Assembly (NCBI GenBank): GCA_964550375.1
Contig: CAZJYX010000019.1
Span: 13,298 to 77,297 of the forward strand
Direction: 5' to 3'
Source: JAAYXS01 sp964550375
GTDB taxonomy: Bacteria; Planctomycetota; Phycisphaerae; UBA1845; Fen-1342
DNA: 64,000 nt
In this document: positions 10,037 through 17,567 of the stretch, piece after piece
Numbering within the stretch: the stretch's first letter is position 1
Layout of the letters: every line of letters starts with the position of its first letter
Program-made: the position numbers and the translations under genes
Notes under the pieces: model-generated
Seen by the model: only the letters and a program-made list of their open reading frames with translations
Databases searched by the model: none
What the model was told of the DNA's origin: nothing

Positions 10037-11134
10037 CTACCAGGACTGGCCGCTGGCGTTGAGGTTGGCGGGATCGTGGGCGTAGGCGCGGGCCGTATCG
10101 ACGGTGATCCGGGATTCGCGAACGAGTCGGCGCAGGTCGTCGTCGAGGGCCAGCATGCCGCCGCGTACGCCGGTCTGGATGGCCGAATCGAGCTTCTCGA
10201 AGCGTCCGCTGCGAATGGTGACCTGCACGGGCTGGGTAACGTGCAGCACTTCCATGGCCAGCACGCGGCGCTGGCCGTCGTCCGCGGGCGTCAGCAGCTT
10301 CTGGCTAACCACGGAGCGGAGGCTCATGGCCAGTTGCGTACGGATGTCGTCCTGAGAATCCTGCGGGAAGAGATCGACCAGGCGCGTCAGGGCGCCCTTG
10401 GCGTCGCGCGTATGCATCGTGGCCAGGATCAAGTGGCCGGTCTCGGCCGCACTGATGGCCATCTGGGCGGTCTCGCGATCGCGGATCTCGCCCACCAGGA
10501 TGACGTCGGGATCCTGGCGCAGGCCGTATTTCAGGCCGTCGGCGAATGAGTCGACGTCGCGTCCGACCTCGCGTTGGGTGACGACGGTGCTTTCGCGCGG
10601 CTCGTGGATGTACTCGATCGGCTCCTCGATAGTGAGTATGTGGGCGTTGCGGGTTTCGCGGATGAGGTTCACCAGGGCCGCGAGGCTCGAGGACTTGCCC
10701 GAGCCGGTCTCACCGGTAATCAGCACCAGTCCGTTCTTGTAGCCGGCCAGGCGCTCAGCCAGCTCGACCGAGAACCCCAGCCACTTGAGCGTCGGAATCT
10801 CGTTGGGGATGAGGCGCAAGCACATGCACCACTGGTCGCGGGCCAGGTAGACATTGGCGCGAAATCGCAGGCGCCGCTCGCTGTGCTCAAACGATAGCGA
10901 GCAGTCCGCGTTCTTACGCTCTTCAAACTGCTCAAAAACCGCGGGCGGGAGGATCGTGGCGGCCAGTTGCTGGACGTCCGGCGAGCGCAACACGTCGTGC
11001 TCCACGGGCTCAAGCTGTCCGTGAACGCGGATCATCGGCCGGTGGCCGGCGACGAGGTGTACATCCGATGCGTCACGGTCCGCAGCGATGCACAGCACGT
11101 CACGCAGAAGCGGGTGCGGGCAGCTCTGCGGCAT
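10037..11134 (-). CDS. pilT: Type IV pilus retraction ATPase PilT
   Basis: A hexameric secretion-type ATPase that powers pilus retraction and twitching motility. The Walker A motif is GETGSGKSS, followed by an Asp-box region (ILTIEEPIEYIH), the Walker B segment DPDVILVGEIRD and the His-box AETGHLILATMHT. The N-terminal domain (DRDASDVHLVAGHRPM) matches PilT. I place the start at ATG 11134 (MPQSCPHPLLRD), with GGAGG about 6 bases upstream. An in-frame ATG at 11215 would add 27 residues unlike the family. The C terminus (QTGVRGGMLALDDDLRRLV) resembles the PilT/PilU tail. No other pilus gene is present here. Confidence 0.9.
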   Translation of the reverse strand: MPQSCPHPLLRDVLCIAADRDASDVHLVAGHRPMIRVHGQLEPVEHDVLRSPDVQQLAATILPPAVFEQFEERKNADCSLSFEHSERRLRFRANVYLARDQWCMCLRLIPNEIPTLKWLGFSVELAERLAGYKNGLVLITGETGSGKSSSLAALVNLIRETRNAHILTIEEPIEYIHEPRESTVVTQREVGRDVDSFADGLKYGLRQDPDVILVGEIRDRETAQMAISAAETGHLILATMHTRDAKGALTRLVDLFPQDSQDDIRTQLAMSLRSVVSQKLLTPADDGQRRVLAMEVLHVTQPVQVTIRSGRFEKLDSAIQTGVRGGMLALDDDLRRLVRESRITVDTARAYAHDPANLNASGQSW

Positions 11135-11244
11135 GGTGTCCTCCGGGCCGGCGCAACGTCCGGGTAACCTCAGTCTTTCGGCAAGCGTTTCAGCGCCGAC
11201 CTGCTCGCGGATCATTGTAACTCTCTGTTATCAGGCAACATAGG

Positions 11245-11276
11245 GCGCGCCGCCGCCGGCAGCTTGCCGGCGCGGC
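11245..11276. other. Strong GC hairpin upstream of pilT
   Basis: Arms GCGCCG plus CGCCGGCA (11245-11259, one bulged C at 11251) pair with TGCCGGCG plus CGGCGC (11263-11276) around a GCT loop, a 14-bp stem. It lies between the stop of the FHA-GAF-phosphatase gene and the start of pilT. There is no T-run, so it is not a classical intrinsic terminator. It could still attenuate or stabilise the transcript. Confidence 0.45.
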
Positions 11277-11418
11277 GCTAGCCGTAGTCAGACCTTGTAC
11301 CGCCGACGGAGCGTGCGGATGCAGGGCGGCCCGGTGGTAGTATCGGCCGGCCGCCGGTCAGGCTGCACGGCGCCGCGTGCCGGCCGGTTCGATGCGGTTG
11401 TGCCGGAGAATGCGGTTG

Positions 11419-13068
11419 TTACGTGTGTGCCGGCATGGGGTGGAGTTGGATGGCCAGTAATGTCAGGTCGTCATCGCGCTGGCCGCCGGCTACGTGCGCG
11501 TGCTCGACCCGCAGTACGGATTCCAGCACTTTCTGGGCCGTTGGCTGCGCGACGTCCGCCAGCGCCTGCTTTATCGGCTCCACCCCAAGCAGTGTGCCAT
11601 CCGGGCTGGGCGATTCGCTGAGACCGTCAGTGAAGAACAGCACCACGCCCCCATGCACGGTGGGCAGGATTTCCTGGACGGTGAACGACTCGTCCGGGTC
11701 GATTCCGAGCGGGAGGGAGTTAAGCTTCTCGCCGGCCGTCCAATCCCCGGCGCGCAACGCCAGCGGCCCCGGATGCCCCGCGCTGATGAACTCGATGATG
11801 CCCGCGGTTACGTCCACCTTGCCGAGAATCGCCGTGATGAAGACGCCCGAAGGCGTGTTGCGGTAGACCAACTGGTTGACGCGCCGGGCTACGTGCGGCA
11901 GGGACGCATTCGTCGTCAGCGCGCCATAGACGGCGGCCTGGAAATTGGCCATGACGAGCGCTGCTCCCAAGCCGTGACCGGTCACGTCGGCAATCACGAA
12001 GCCGACGTGATTGTCGCCCAGGTCGATGTAGTCGAAGCAGTCGCCCCCGATGGCCGAACAGGGCCGGTTGTAGCCCGCGATTTCCAGGTGCTGCGTCTTC
12101 AGCGGTGCGGCCGGCAGGAAGTCCTGCTGAATCTTCCGGGCGGCCGCCAGCTCGGCTTCCATGCGTTGCAGGCGCACGTAATCCCGCAGTAGCCGGAGAT
12201 GGGCCAGGCCCACGCCGACCTGCTGGGCAATGGCGGCGAGGAAATCGACATCTTCGGCGGTGTAGGTTGCGGCGCGCGTCACGCGATCGCCGTAGATCAC
12301 GCCGAGAATCTCGTCGCGGTGGATGATCGGCACGCAGAGCGCCGAACAGATGGGGAAACGCACGAGGCTTTCGGTCAGCCGGCCGTCCAGGTCGGCGGCC
12401 GGGTTGTTGACGATGGCCCGCTCGCCGTGGACGAGGGCGCGATTGATGAGGGTGCGGCTGACCTTGAAGACGCCGTTCTCGTCGCGCTCGACGTTGCGCG
12501 TGATCGGCATCTCCACCTCGCCGCGCGGGGCCTTGAGCACGATCAGGCCGCGCTCGAAATGCAGGGCCTCGCAGCAGGCGTCCAGGGCCTGCTCGAGCAT
12601 CTGGCGGCGCTCGAAGGCGCCGCCCAGGCGATCCGCCAGGCTCATGAGCAAAGACAGCCGCTGTTGGTTCAGGTCGAGGCCGCGGCTGGAGGGGAAGAAA
12701 CGCGTGTTGCCGGTAGCGTCCGGCTGGTCAGCCGTGAAGGCGACCGCGGCCGGTGGCTGTGCCCGGATGCTGGTAGATCCGGTGATTGTTATCTCGTGCT
12801 CGCCGATGCGGATGGTCCGGCGGGCGGGGTGTGAAGTGTTGCGGAAGGGCTCGCCGTCGTCGACGCGCGTGCCGTTCTTCGAGTTCATATCGGTGACGAA
12901 CACGCGGCCGCTTTCGTCGAGCCAGATGCGGGCATGCTCGCGCGAGACCTCGGCATCGCGGCGCAACACGACGTCACAGGTCTCCGCGCGGCCCAGGATG
13001 AGTGGGCGGCTCGATAGCTCGACGACGGCGCTGCGTCCGTCGAGCGCATGGATGATCAGGGCCGGCAT
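11419..13068 (-). CDS. FHA-GAF-SpoIIE phosphatase signalling protein
   Basis: A 549-residue cytoplasmic signalling protein with three domains in order. The first is an FHA domain at about residues 20-100 (GRAETCDVVL, SREHARI, NSKNGTRVD), which binds phosphothreonine peptides. A GAF domain follows at about 145-300 (SALCVPIIHRDEILGVIYGDR). The third is a SpoIIE/PPM serine phosphatase at about 330-545 (GGDCFDYIDL, DVTGHGLGAAL, LFFTDGLSES, DDDLTLLAI). This layout suggests phosphatase output gated by a small ligand and by docking to a phosphorylated partner. The start is placed at ATG 13068 (MPALIIHALDG), since the upstream frame has no domain character. It sits directly downstream of dnaA on the same strand. 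The partner kinase is unknown. Confidence 0.9.
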   Translation of the reverse strand: MPALIIHALDGRSAVVELSSRPLILGRAETCDVVLRRDAEVSREHARIWLDESGRVFVTDMNSKNGTRVDDGEPFRNTSHPARRTIRIGEHEITITGSTSIRAQPPAAVAFTADQPDATGNTRFFPSSRGLDLNQQRLSLLMSLADRLGGAFERRQMLEQALDACCEALHFERGLIVLKAPRGEVEMPITRNVERDENGVFKVSRTLINRALVHGERAIVNNPAADLDGRLTESLVRFPICSALCVPIIHRDEILGVIYGDRVTRAATYTAEDVDFLAAIAQQVGVGLAHLRLLRDYVRLQRMEAELAAARKIQQDFLPAAPLKTQHLEIAGYNRPCSAIGGDCFDYIDLGDNHVGFVIADVTGHGLGAALVMANFQAAVYGALTTNASLPHVARRVNQLVYRNTPSGVFITAILGKVDVTAGIIEFISAGHPGPLALRAGDWTAGEKLNSLPLGIDPDESFTVQEILPTVHGGVVLFFTDGLSESPSPDGTLLGVEPIKQALADVAQPTAQKVLESVLRVEHAHVAGGQRDDDLTLLAIQLHPMPAHT

Positions 13069-13272
13069 GGCGTTACCACAGGGCGTGGCTAACGGGCCCG
13101 GGCGCCGATGCCCGCCACCGGCTCGCCGCGCGCCCGCCGCCACGACCAAGTATATTGTCGGCGACAGAGGACGGGTAGGGGCGGGGGCGCTGCTTCGCGC
13201 GGTGCAGACTCGGCGCATAAAAGAAGGCGGTGACATCACTGCCACCGCCGGGACGTGGCGAGATTGCGCCCG

Positions 13273-14694
13273 CTATTGGGGCTGATGTTCGCCGCGCGCC
13301 AGCTCGCGTTCCAGTTCAGCGAGCACGCTCTTGAGCGGCAACTCCCGCAATCCCGCCGACGTCCGCCAGGTGACCGCGCCACACCGGTCGAGCGTTTGCT
13401 CGACGCGCCGCACCGCCATTAAAACCGTCGAGTGGTTCTTGTTGCCCAGGAGGCGACCGATTTCCGGAAAGCTGAGCGACGTGTGCTTGCGGATCAGGTA
13501 CATCGCCAGGGCCCGCGCCAGGCTGAGCGTACGGTCGCGCCCGCGTGAATTGATCGCCTCACGCGTGACGGAGAAGTGCGCCGCGACCGTGCGCACGATG
13601 TCCCGGGCCTCCGGTTGCCGGGCCGCGAGGTCCGCATAGTCCGCGGCCGTCAGCTCCGCCAGTTCCAGATTGATGGTCTGCTTCATTAAAGAGGCCAGCG
13701 CCACCAGCTTGTACAGTGCGCCCTCCAACTCGCGCACGTTCCGCGTGATGCGGCGCGCCAGATGATCGACGACTTCGTCGGGCAGGTCGGCGCGCATGGC
13801 GGCGGCGCGCCGGCGGAGAATCTCCCGCCGGGTGACGAAGTCGGGCGGCTCGATCTCGACCACCATGCCCGAGACCAGCCGGCTGATGAGCGGCTCGGAA
13901 AGGGTGGCAATCGCGCGCGGGTGACGGTCGGACGTCAGCACGATGGCCTTGCCGCAGGCGTCGATGGCGTTGAAAGTGTGGAGGAACTCTTCCTGGGTGG
14001 CCTTCTTGCCCGCCAGGAAGTGAATGTCGTCTATCGCCAGCAGATCGACCTTCCGGAAGCGCGCCCGGAACGAATCGACGCGCCCGGCCTTGAGGGCATA
14101 CACGAACTCGTTGGTGAATTCCTCGCCGGAGACGTAGCGCCATTCGAGCAAGGTGTGCTGACGCCGCACGGCGTTACAAAGACCCTGGATGAGGTGCGTC
14201 TTGCCGAGCCCGGAGCCGCCGTGCAGGACGAGCAGACGAAAGGCCTCGCCCGGTTTGCGCACGATGCAGTTGGCGGCGGAGTAGGCCATCTGGTTGCCCG
14301 GGCCCACGACAAACGTATCCAGCTCTCCGCGCAGGATTCCGTTTACCTGCGCGGGCCGGCGCGCCGGCGGCGGCGCACGGTGGGTTGGGGCGCTCGGACC
14401 GTCGTCAGCGCTGCCGCCGGCCGGCGGCGCCTGCGGAGCGCCGTCCGCGGCAACATGGACGTCCACACGCGGCTCCTTTCCAATTACCTCGCGCGTTGCC
14501 TCAACCAGATGAGCCATGAAGTTCGACGAGATCCAAGTGCTGACCAGGGGGTTCTGGACCGTTACTTGCAGTCGATCACCGTTGAGGTTGAAGCGCGTTG
14601 CTTCGCCGAACCAGGTACGAAAGTGGTTCTGCCCGATCCTGCCCGCGACGCGCTCGCGAATATTGCAGACCTTCTGCGCACCAGTACTATCCAC
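13273..14694 (-). CDS. dnaA: Chromosomal replication initiator protein DnaA
   Basis: DnaA binds DnaA boxes and melts oriC. All four domains are visible: domain I (RIGQNHFRTWFGEATRF), a variable Pro-rich linker, the AAA+ domain III with Walker A GGSGLGKTHL and Walker B LLAIDDIHFLAG, and domain IV with GNKNHSTVLMAVRRVE as the DNA-binding signature. The start is uncertain. GTG 14694 has GAGG about 6 bases upstream and gives 473 residues, while an in-frame TTG at 14724 would add ten. dnaN, recF and gyrB are not adjacent, as is common outside the classical dnaA cluster. The upstream gap contains a DnaA box. Confidence 0.95.
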   Translation of the reverse strand: MDSTGAQKVCNIRERVAGRIGQNHFRTWFGEATRFNLNGDRLQVTVQNPLVSTWISSNFMAHLVEATREVIGKEPRVDVHVAADGAPQAPPAGGSADDGPSAPTHRAPPPARRPAQVNGILRGELDTFVVGPGNQMAYSAANCIVRKPGEAFRLLVLHGGSGLGKTHLIQGLCNAVRRQHTLLEWRYVSGEEFTNEFVYALKAGRVDSFRARFRKVDLLAIDDIHFLAGKKATQEEFLHTFNAIDACGKAIVLTSDRHPRAIATLSEPLISRLVSGMVVEIEPPDFVTRREILRRRAAAMRADLPDEVVDHLARRITRNVRELEGALYKLVALASLMKQTINLELAELTAADYADLAARQPEARDIVRTVAAHFSVTREAINSRGRDRTLSLARALAMYLIRKHTSLSFPEIGRLLGNKNHSTVLMAVRRVEQTLDRCGAVTWRTSAGLRELPLKSVLAELERELARGEHQPQ

Positions 14695-14890
14695 CGAAAG
14701 CCTCAGCGCTGGGCTCTGCGGCAAGAGCCAGTGAAAATGTCATTTCAGATGAGCTTAAGAACGCCGAATCCTGAGTCCGGTTTCCACCATGTGCCGCGAA
14801 TCCTACCAGCGCGGCGCACTCTTCGCAATGAGGATTCGTCGGCAAAAACAGTGACAAACGCGCAACCCTCAGCCGCATCAAACATTGATG

Positions 14891-14925
14891 AAGAAAAAAA
14901 AAGTGCAGTGCACGGGTTGTCCACA
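14891..14925. promoter_or_regulatory. DnaA box plus A-tract upstream of dnaA
   Basis: TTGTCCACA at 14917-14925 differs from the consensus DnaA box TTATCCACA at one position. It lies about 220 bases upstream of the dnaA start. Next to it is a run of nine A (14894-14902), the longest A-tract in the dnaA neighbourhood. On the minus strand this reads as a short GTGC/GCAC hairpin followed by nine T, so it could instead terminate the upstream GNAT transcript. Only one good box is visible, so autoregulation of dnaA is better supported than a full origin. Confidence 0.4.
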
Positions 14926-14975
14926 GGCTATGCGCAGCCGCCCGCGCTTGCGCCGCGCGCGCACCCGCCCCGCGC

Positions 14976-15932
14976 TTACTCGCGCGCTGTGCCGGTATCT
15001 TCCGGCCACCGATACAGATACGCGTCGCGCCGCGCAAACGGCCGCAGCCCCAACGCGCCGTACACGCGTTTGGCCGGTCCATTGCCGTCGTCAACGGCCA
15101 GCGTCAAACGTCCGGCCCCAACGGTGCGACAGTGTTGCAGCGCACGCCGCAGCAGCACCGTGCCGAGTCCCCGGCCGCGGTATTCGGGCCGCACGCCCAT
15201 GTAGACCAGCTCAACGGAGCGCAACGCCGGCAGGTGCGCCAACAACAGGCACGCCGCGCTGCGCCCCTCCATGCGCAGCAGTTCCCACAAGCGCGGGTCG
15301 AACTCACCCGCAGCCTGGTGGCCCGCAATGACGTCGGGGATCGGACGGAGATTCGTCAGCGCCGGACAATCCAGGCTGTGCTCGTATGTGTTGTGCAAGG
15401 TTTCCGCGAATTCGTCGTGGGTCTTAGCGGCGTATTGAATCCACGCTGAGGGTTCAACGTCCGGGGGCTCGACCCACGGGTAGCGGGCGTCACGCTCGAG
15501 GTAGACCAGGCGCGCCAGGGGTCTGAAACCGGTTTCGGTTAACAGCAGTCGCTGCAACTCAGCCTCTGGCAGCAGCAGGGCCTGGGCAAAGTGCAGTCGG
15601 CGTCGGGCCATTAGCGCCAGACCTGCGCGGGTCACCGCATACTGGGCGTCCTTCTCGATTCCCAATTCGCCGGTCGTTGGAACCAGCACAATCGCTGTCG
15701 CCCCAGGCAGCCGCACGGCCACGAACAGCCCGCGCGGCGCTGCACTTCTGCCGGCCCGCCATCCTTCCCACTGGATCGCCCCCCGCGCGAGGTACTGCAA
15801 GAAGCCGCGCGCGGCTGCCCGGTCCGCCGGCTGGCCTTCCCCTGGGGTTGCCAGCAGGACGCGCAGCGCTTCCGGCAACTCGTCCAGGCGGATTTCTTCG
15901 AACGCACCGTCGTTCTGCCCGTTGGGGGACAA
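14976..15932 (-). CDS. GNAT-family acetyltransferase, two-domain form
   Basis: A 318-residue protein. The C-terminal part (about 150-310) is a GNAT fold with LVYMGVRPEYRGRGLGTVLL as the acetyl-CoA loop and LTLAVDDGNGPAKRVYGALGL as motif B. The N-terminal half is Ala/Leu/Arg-rich and looks like a diverged or partial second GNAT unit (ARGLFVAVRLPGATAIVLVP). Two-unit GNAT proteins include mycothiol synthase-like enzymes, but the substrate cannot be assigned. It is transcribed toward dnaA, 281 bases away. Confidence 0.8.
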   Translation of the reverse strand: MSPNGQNDGAFEEIRLDELPEALRVLLATPGEGQPADRAAARGFLQYLARGAIQWEGWRAGRSAAPRGLFVAVRLPGATAIVLVPTTGELGIEKDAQYAVTRAGLALMARRRLHFAQALLLPEAELQRLLLTETGFRPLARLVYLERDARYPWVEPPDVEPSAWIQYAAKTHDEFAETLHNTYEHSLDCPALTNLRPIPDVIAGHQAAGEFDPRLWELLRMEGRSAACLLLAHLPALRSVELVYMGVRPEYRGRGLGTVLLRRALQHCRTVGAGRLTLAVDDGNGPAKRVYGALGLRPFARRDAYLYRWPEDTGTARE

Positions 15933-16219
15933 GGCTCGTGCTCCCGATTGGCGTGGTCGACGACCGCGTATAGAATTCTCCGCGCTTCAGGCGGCGAATC
16001 CAACGGATTTTGCCGACAGTCTGGTCACGATGCAAACCGCCGTATTGGTCCATGGTGGCGTATTCGCGGCAGATCGACGATTGGCACGGGCCTGTCCGAA
16101 GGAGCACAGCAAGGTTGAGCGGGCGAGCAAGATTGAACGGTGCGACCGCACACCGGCAGCATGAATCGACGACGCGCGGCACGCGAAGCTGTTTTGGTCG
16201 CGTGGTCCGGTCCGGTAGA

Positions 16220-16654
16220 GTGGCAATATGGCGATTGGGGCCGCTGCTGGTGCTGGGCGCCGGGCTGAGCGGCTGCCAACCCGGCGTCCGCTGGCGGCTC
16301 GGCCCGTTTGCCGACGGTCACGCGGCGGCCAGCGCCGATAACCGTCTTACTTTCACGTACTTCCGCAGTTGGTACTCGGTCGAATGCACACGCTTCGAGG
16401 AAGACATCCTGAAGCACCCCGACGTCCTGGCGGCCACGGTCGAGTTCGTCTGCATCCCGCTGGAATACGACATCGATCGGGCCTTGGCGGAGCGCTGGGG
16501 CATAGACGGCGTACCGGCCTTCGTCATCGTGGATCCGTCCGGGAACGTCCTGGAACGCGGGGCCGCACCCTTCACGGTTGCCGGCGTACTGGCAACGCTG
16601 CAAGGCGCCTTGCAGGCATTTCATGGCGGGGTGGCGCCGGGCGCCACTCCGTGA
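16220..16654 (+). CDS. Thioredoxin-fold lipoprotein with a single active-site Cys
   Basis: From GTG 16220 the product starts with a lipoprotein signal (AIWRLGPLLVLGAGLSGC, lipobox LSGC), then a thioredoxin-like domain of about 110 residues. The active-site region reads TYFRSWYSVECTRFEEDIL: the tryptophan and the second cysteine of WCxxC are present but the first cysteine is replaced (SVEC). The cis-proline loop is GIDGVPAFVIVDPSGN. A protein of this type would sit in the outer envelope and could act in thiol relay or as a monothiol or binding protein rather than a classical dithiol oxidoreductase. A longer frame from 16010 lacks a signal and is rejected as start. Confidence 0.7.
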   Translation: MAIWRLGPLLVLGAGLSGCQPGVRWRLGPFADGHAAASADNRLTFTYFRSWYSVECTRFEEDILKHPDVLAATVEFVCIPLEYDIDRALAERWGIDGVPAFVIVDPSGNVLERGAAPFTVAGVLATLQGALQAFHGGVAPGATP

Positions 16655-16714
16655 GTGCTCCACGCCGGGCGCTGGCCTTGACAGTGCTGGCGTTGCTGGC
16701 GCCGCTGGCGGGTA

Positions 16715-17032
16715 GTGATCAACGCAATGAGCAGGGGGCTGCACCCCCTGGCCATCTCTGGCCGTACCGATATGGGGGCCGGTGAGTTCAGTTACCCCCG
16801 CGCGGCCGTTGCCGACCTCGCCGGTCTGATTTACACCGTGGACAAGGCCGCCCGCATCCAGTGCCACCGGGTCGATGGCGAGCTCGTGCGCTTGCGGCGC
16901 ACGCCCGAGAAGGACGCCGGCAAGCCCACCGGCCTCGGCGTAGGGCGCGGCGATCGGGTGGATTCTGGCAACAACCGCGTTCAGATCATGGCCGGCGCCG
17001 GCTGGGACACCTGGCGCGCGGGGCAGCCTTGA
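16715..17032 (+). CDS. Short hypothetical protein, possibly frame-disrupted
   Basis: A 105-codon frame, with GTG 16715 or ATG 16769 as possible starts, and no recognisable domain. Just upstream, in another frame, GTG 16651 starts a good signal peptide (SAPRRALALTVLALLAPLAGS) that overlaps the thioredoxin-lipoprotein stop by four bases and ends at 16785. A one-base slip at the GGGGG near 16770 would join that signal peptide to this frame and make one secreted protein of about 125 residues. That joined reading is inference. As it stands this may be a decayed gene or contain a sequencing error. Confidence 0.35.
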   Translation: MINAMSRGLHPLAISGRTDMGAGEFSYPRAAVADLAGLIYTVDKAARIQCHRVDGELVRLRRTPEKDAGKPTGLGVGRGDRVDSGNNRVQIMAGAGWDTWRAGQP

Positions 17033-17078
17033 TAGCCCGCGCGCAGCCCGGCCCGGCAATACCTGCTAGAGTAGTACC

Positions 17079-17513
17079 GTGACCGCGGAAATCATGCCGG
17101 CGTTCTTCAGGTTCGAGCTGTCGGGCTTCCTGGCTCCGCTGGCCGTCCGGCCGGAGCTGCGCGGCGCGGCCGGCGAACTGCTAGGCGTGAGCGCTTCCGG
17201 CATGTTGCGGACGGGGGTTGCGGTCGCCTACTCTCCGGAATATCGCTACCTGCGGCCCGACCTGCCTTCGCTCGAAGAGCTGTGCGGCGGAAGGGCGGCC
17301 GGCGGCTGGACGGCGGGCAGCCGGCCGCCGAGCTGGCCAGGACCTCGGAGCGTGCGGTGGGTGAGGAGCGGCCGGTGGTCGTGGCGTCCAAGCGCGGCGA
17401 ACAGGCCGCCGACGAGGCTTCATATTACTGAGCGGCCACTTCACGCGAAGCGGCGGGCGCGCGACGATATGCGCAAGCAGGAGTCGTCGGAGGATCAGAG
17501 CGAGGCACCGTAG
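17079..17513 (+). CDS. Hypothetical protein, probably frameshifted
   Basis: The first 70 or so residues look protein-like (RFELSGFLAPLAVRPELR, VAVAYSPEYRYLRPDLPSLEEL). After about 17290 the composition becomes Trp/Arg/Ser/Pro-rich, as expected of out-of-frame GC-rich DNA. In a neighbouring frame the same stretch reads ELARTSERAVGEERPVVVAS and stops at 17431, which looks more natural. I infer a frameshift between about 17290 and 17340. No family is recognised. It precedes the Gre fusion gene by 54 bases. Confidence 0.4.
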   Translation: MTAEIMPAFFRFELSGFLAPLAVRPELRGAAGELLGVSASGMLRTGVAVAYSPEYRYLRPDLPSLEELCGGRAAGGWTAGSRPPSWPGPRSVRWVRSGRWSWRPSAANRPPTRLHITERPLHAKRRARDDMRKQESSEDQSEAP

Positions 17514-17567
17514 GCGCCGGTCGGGCGCTGCGCAGGTAGTTTAGATTGAAAGTGTTGTGAGGGACTG

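Noticed and set aside
14695..14975. Full oriC
   Set aside because: Only one good DnaA box is found, and there is no clear cluster of boxes with an AT-rich unwinding region. Reported as a regulatory site instead.
16025..17059. Long minus-strand frame of 344 codons
   Set aside because: It is antisense to the thioredoxin lipoprotein, whose signal peptide and fold are clear. The translation is low-complexity Pro/Arg/Ala with no domain.
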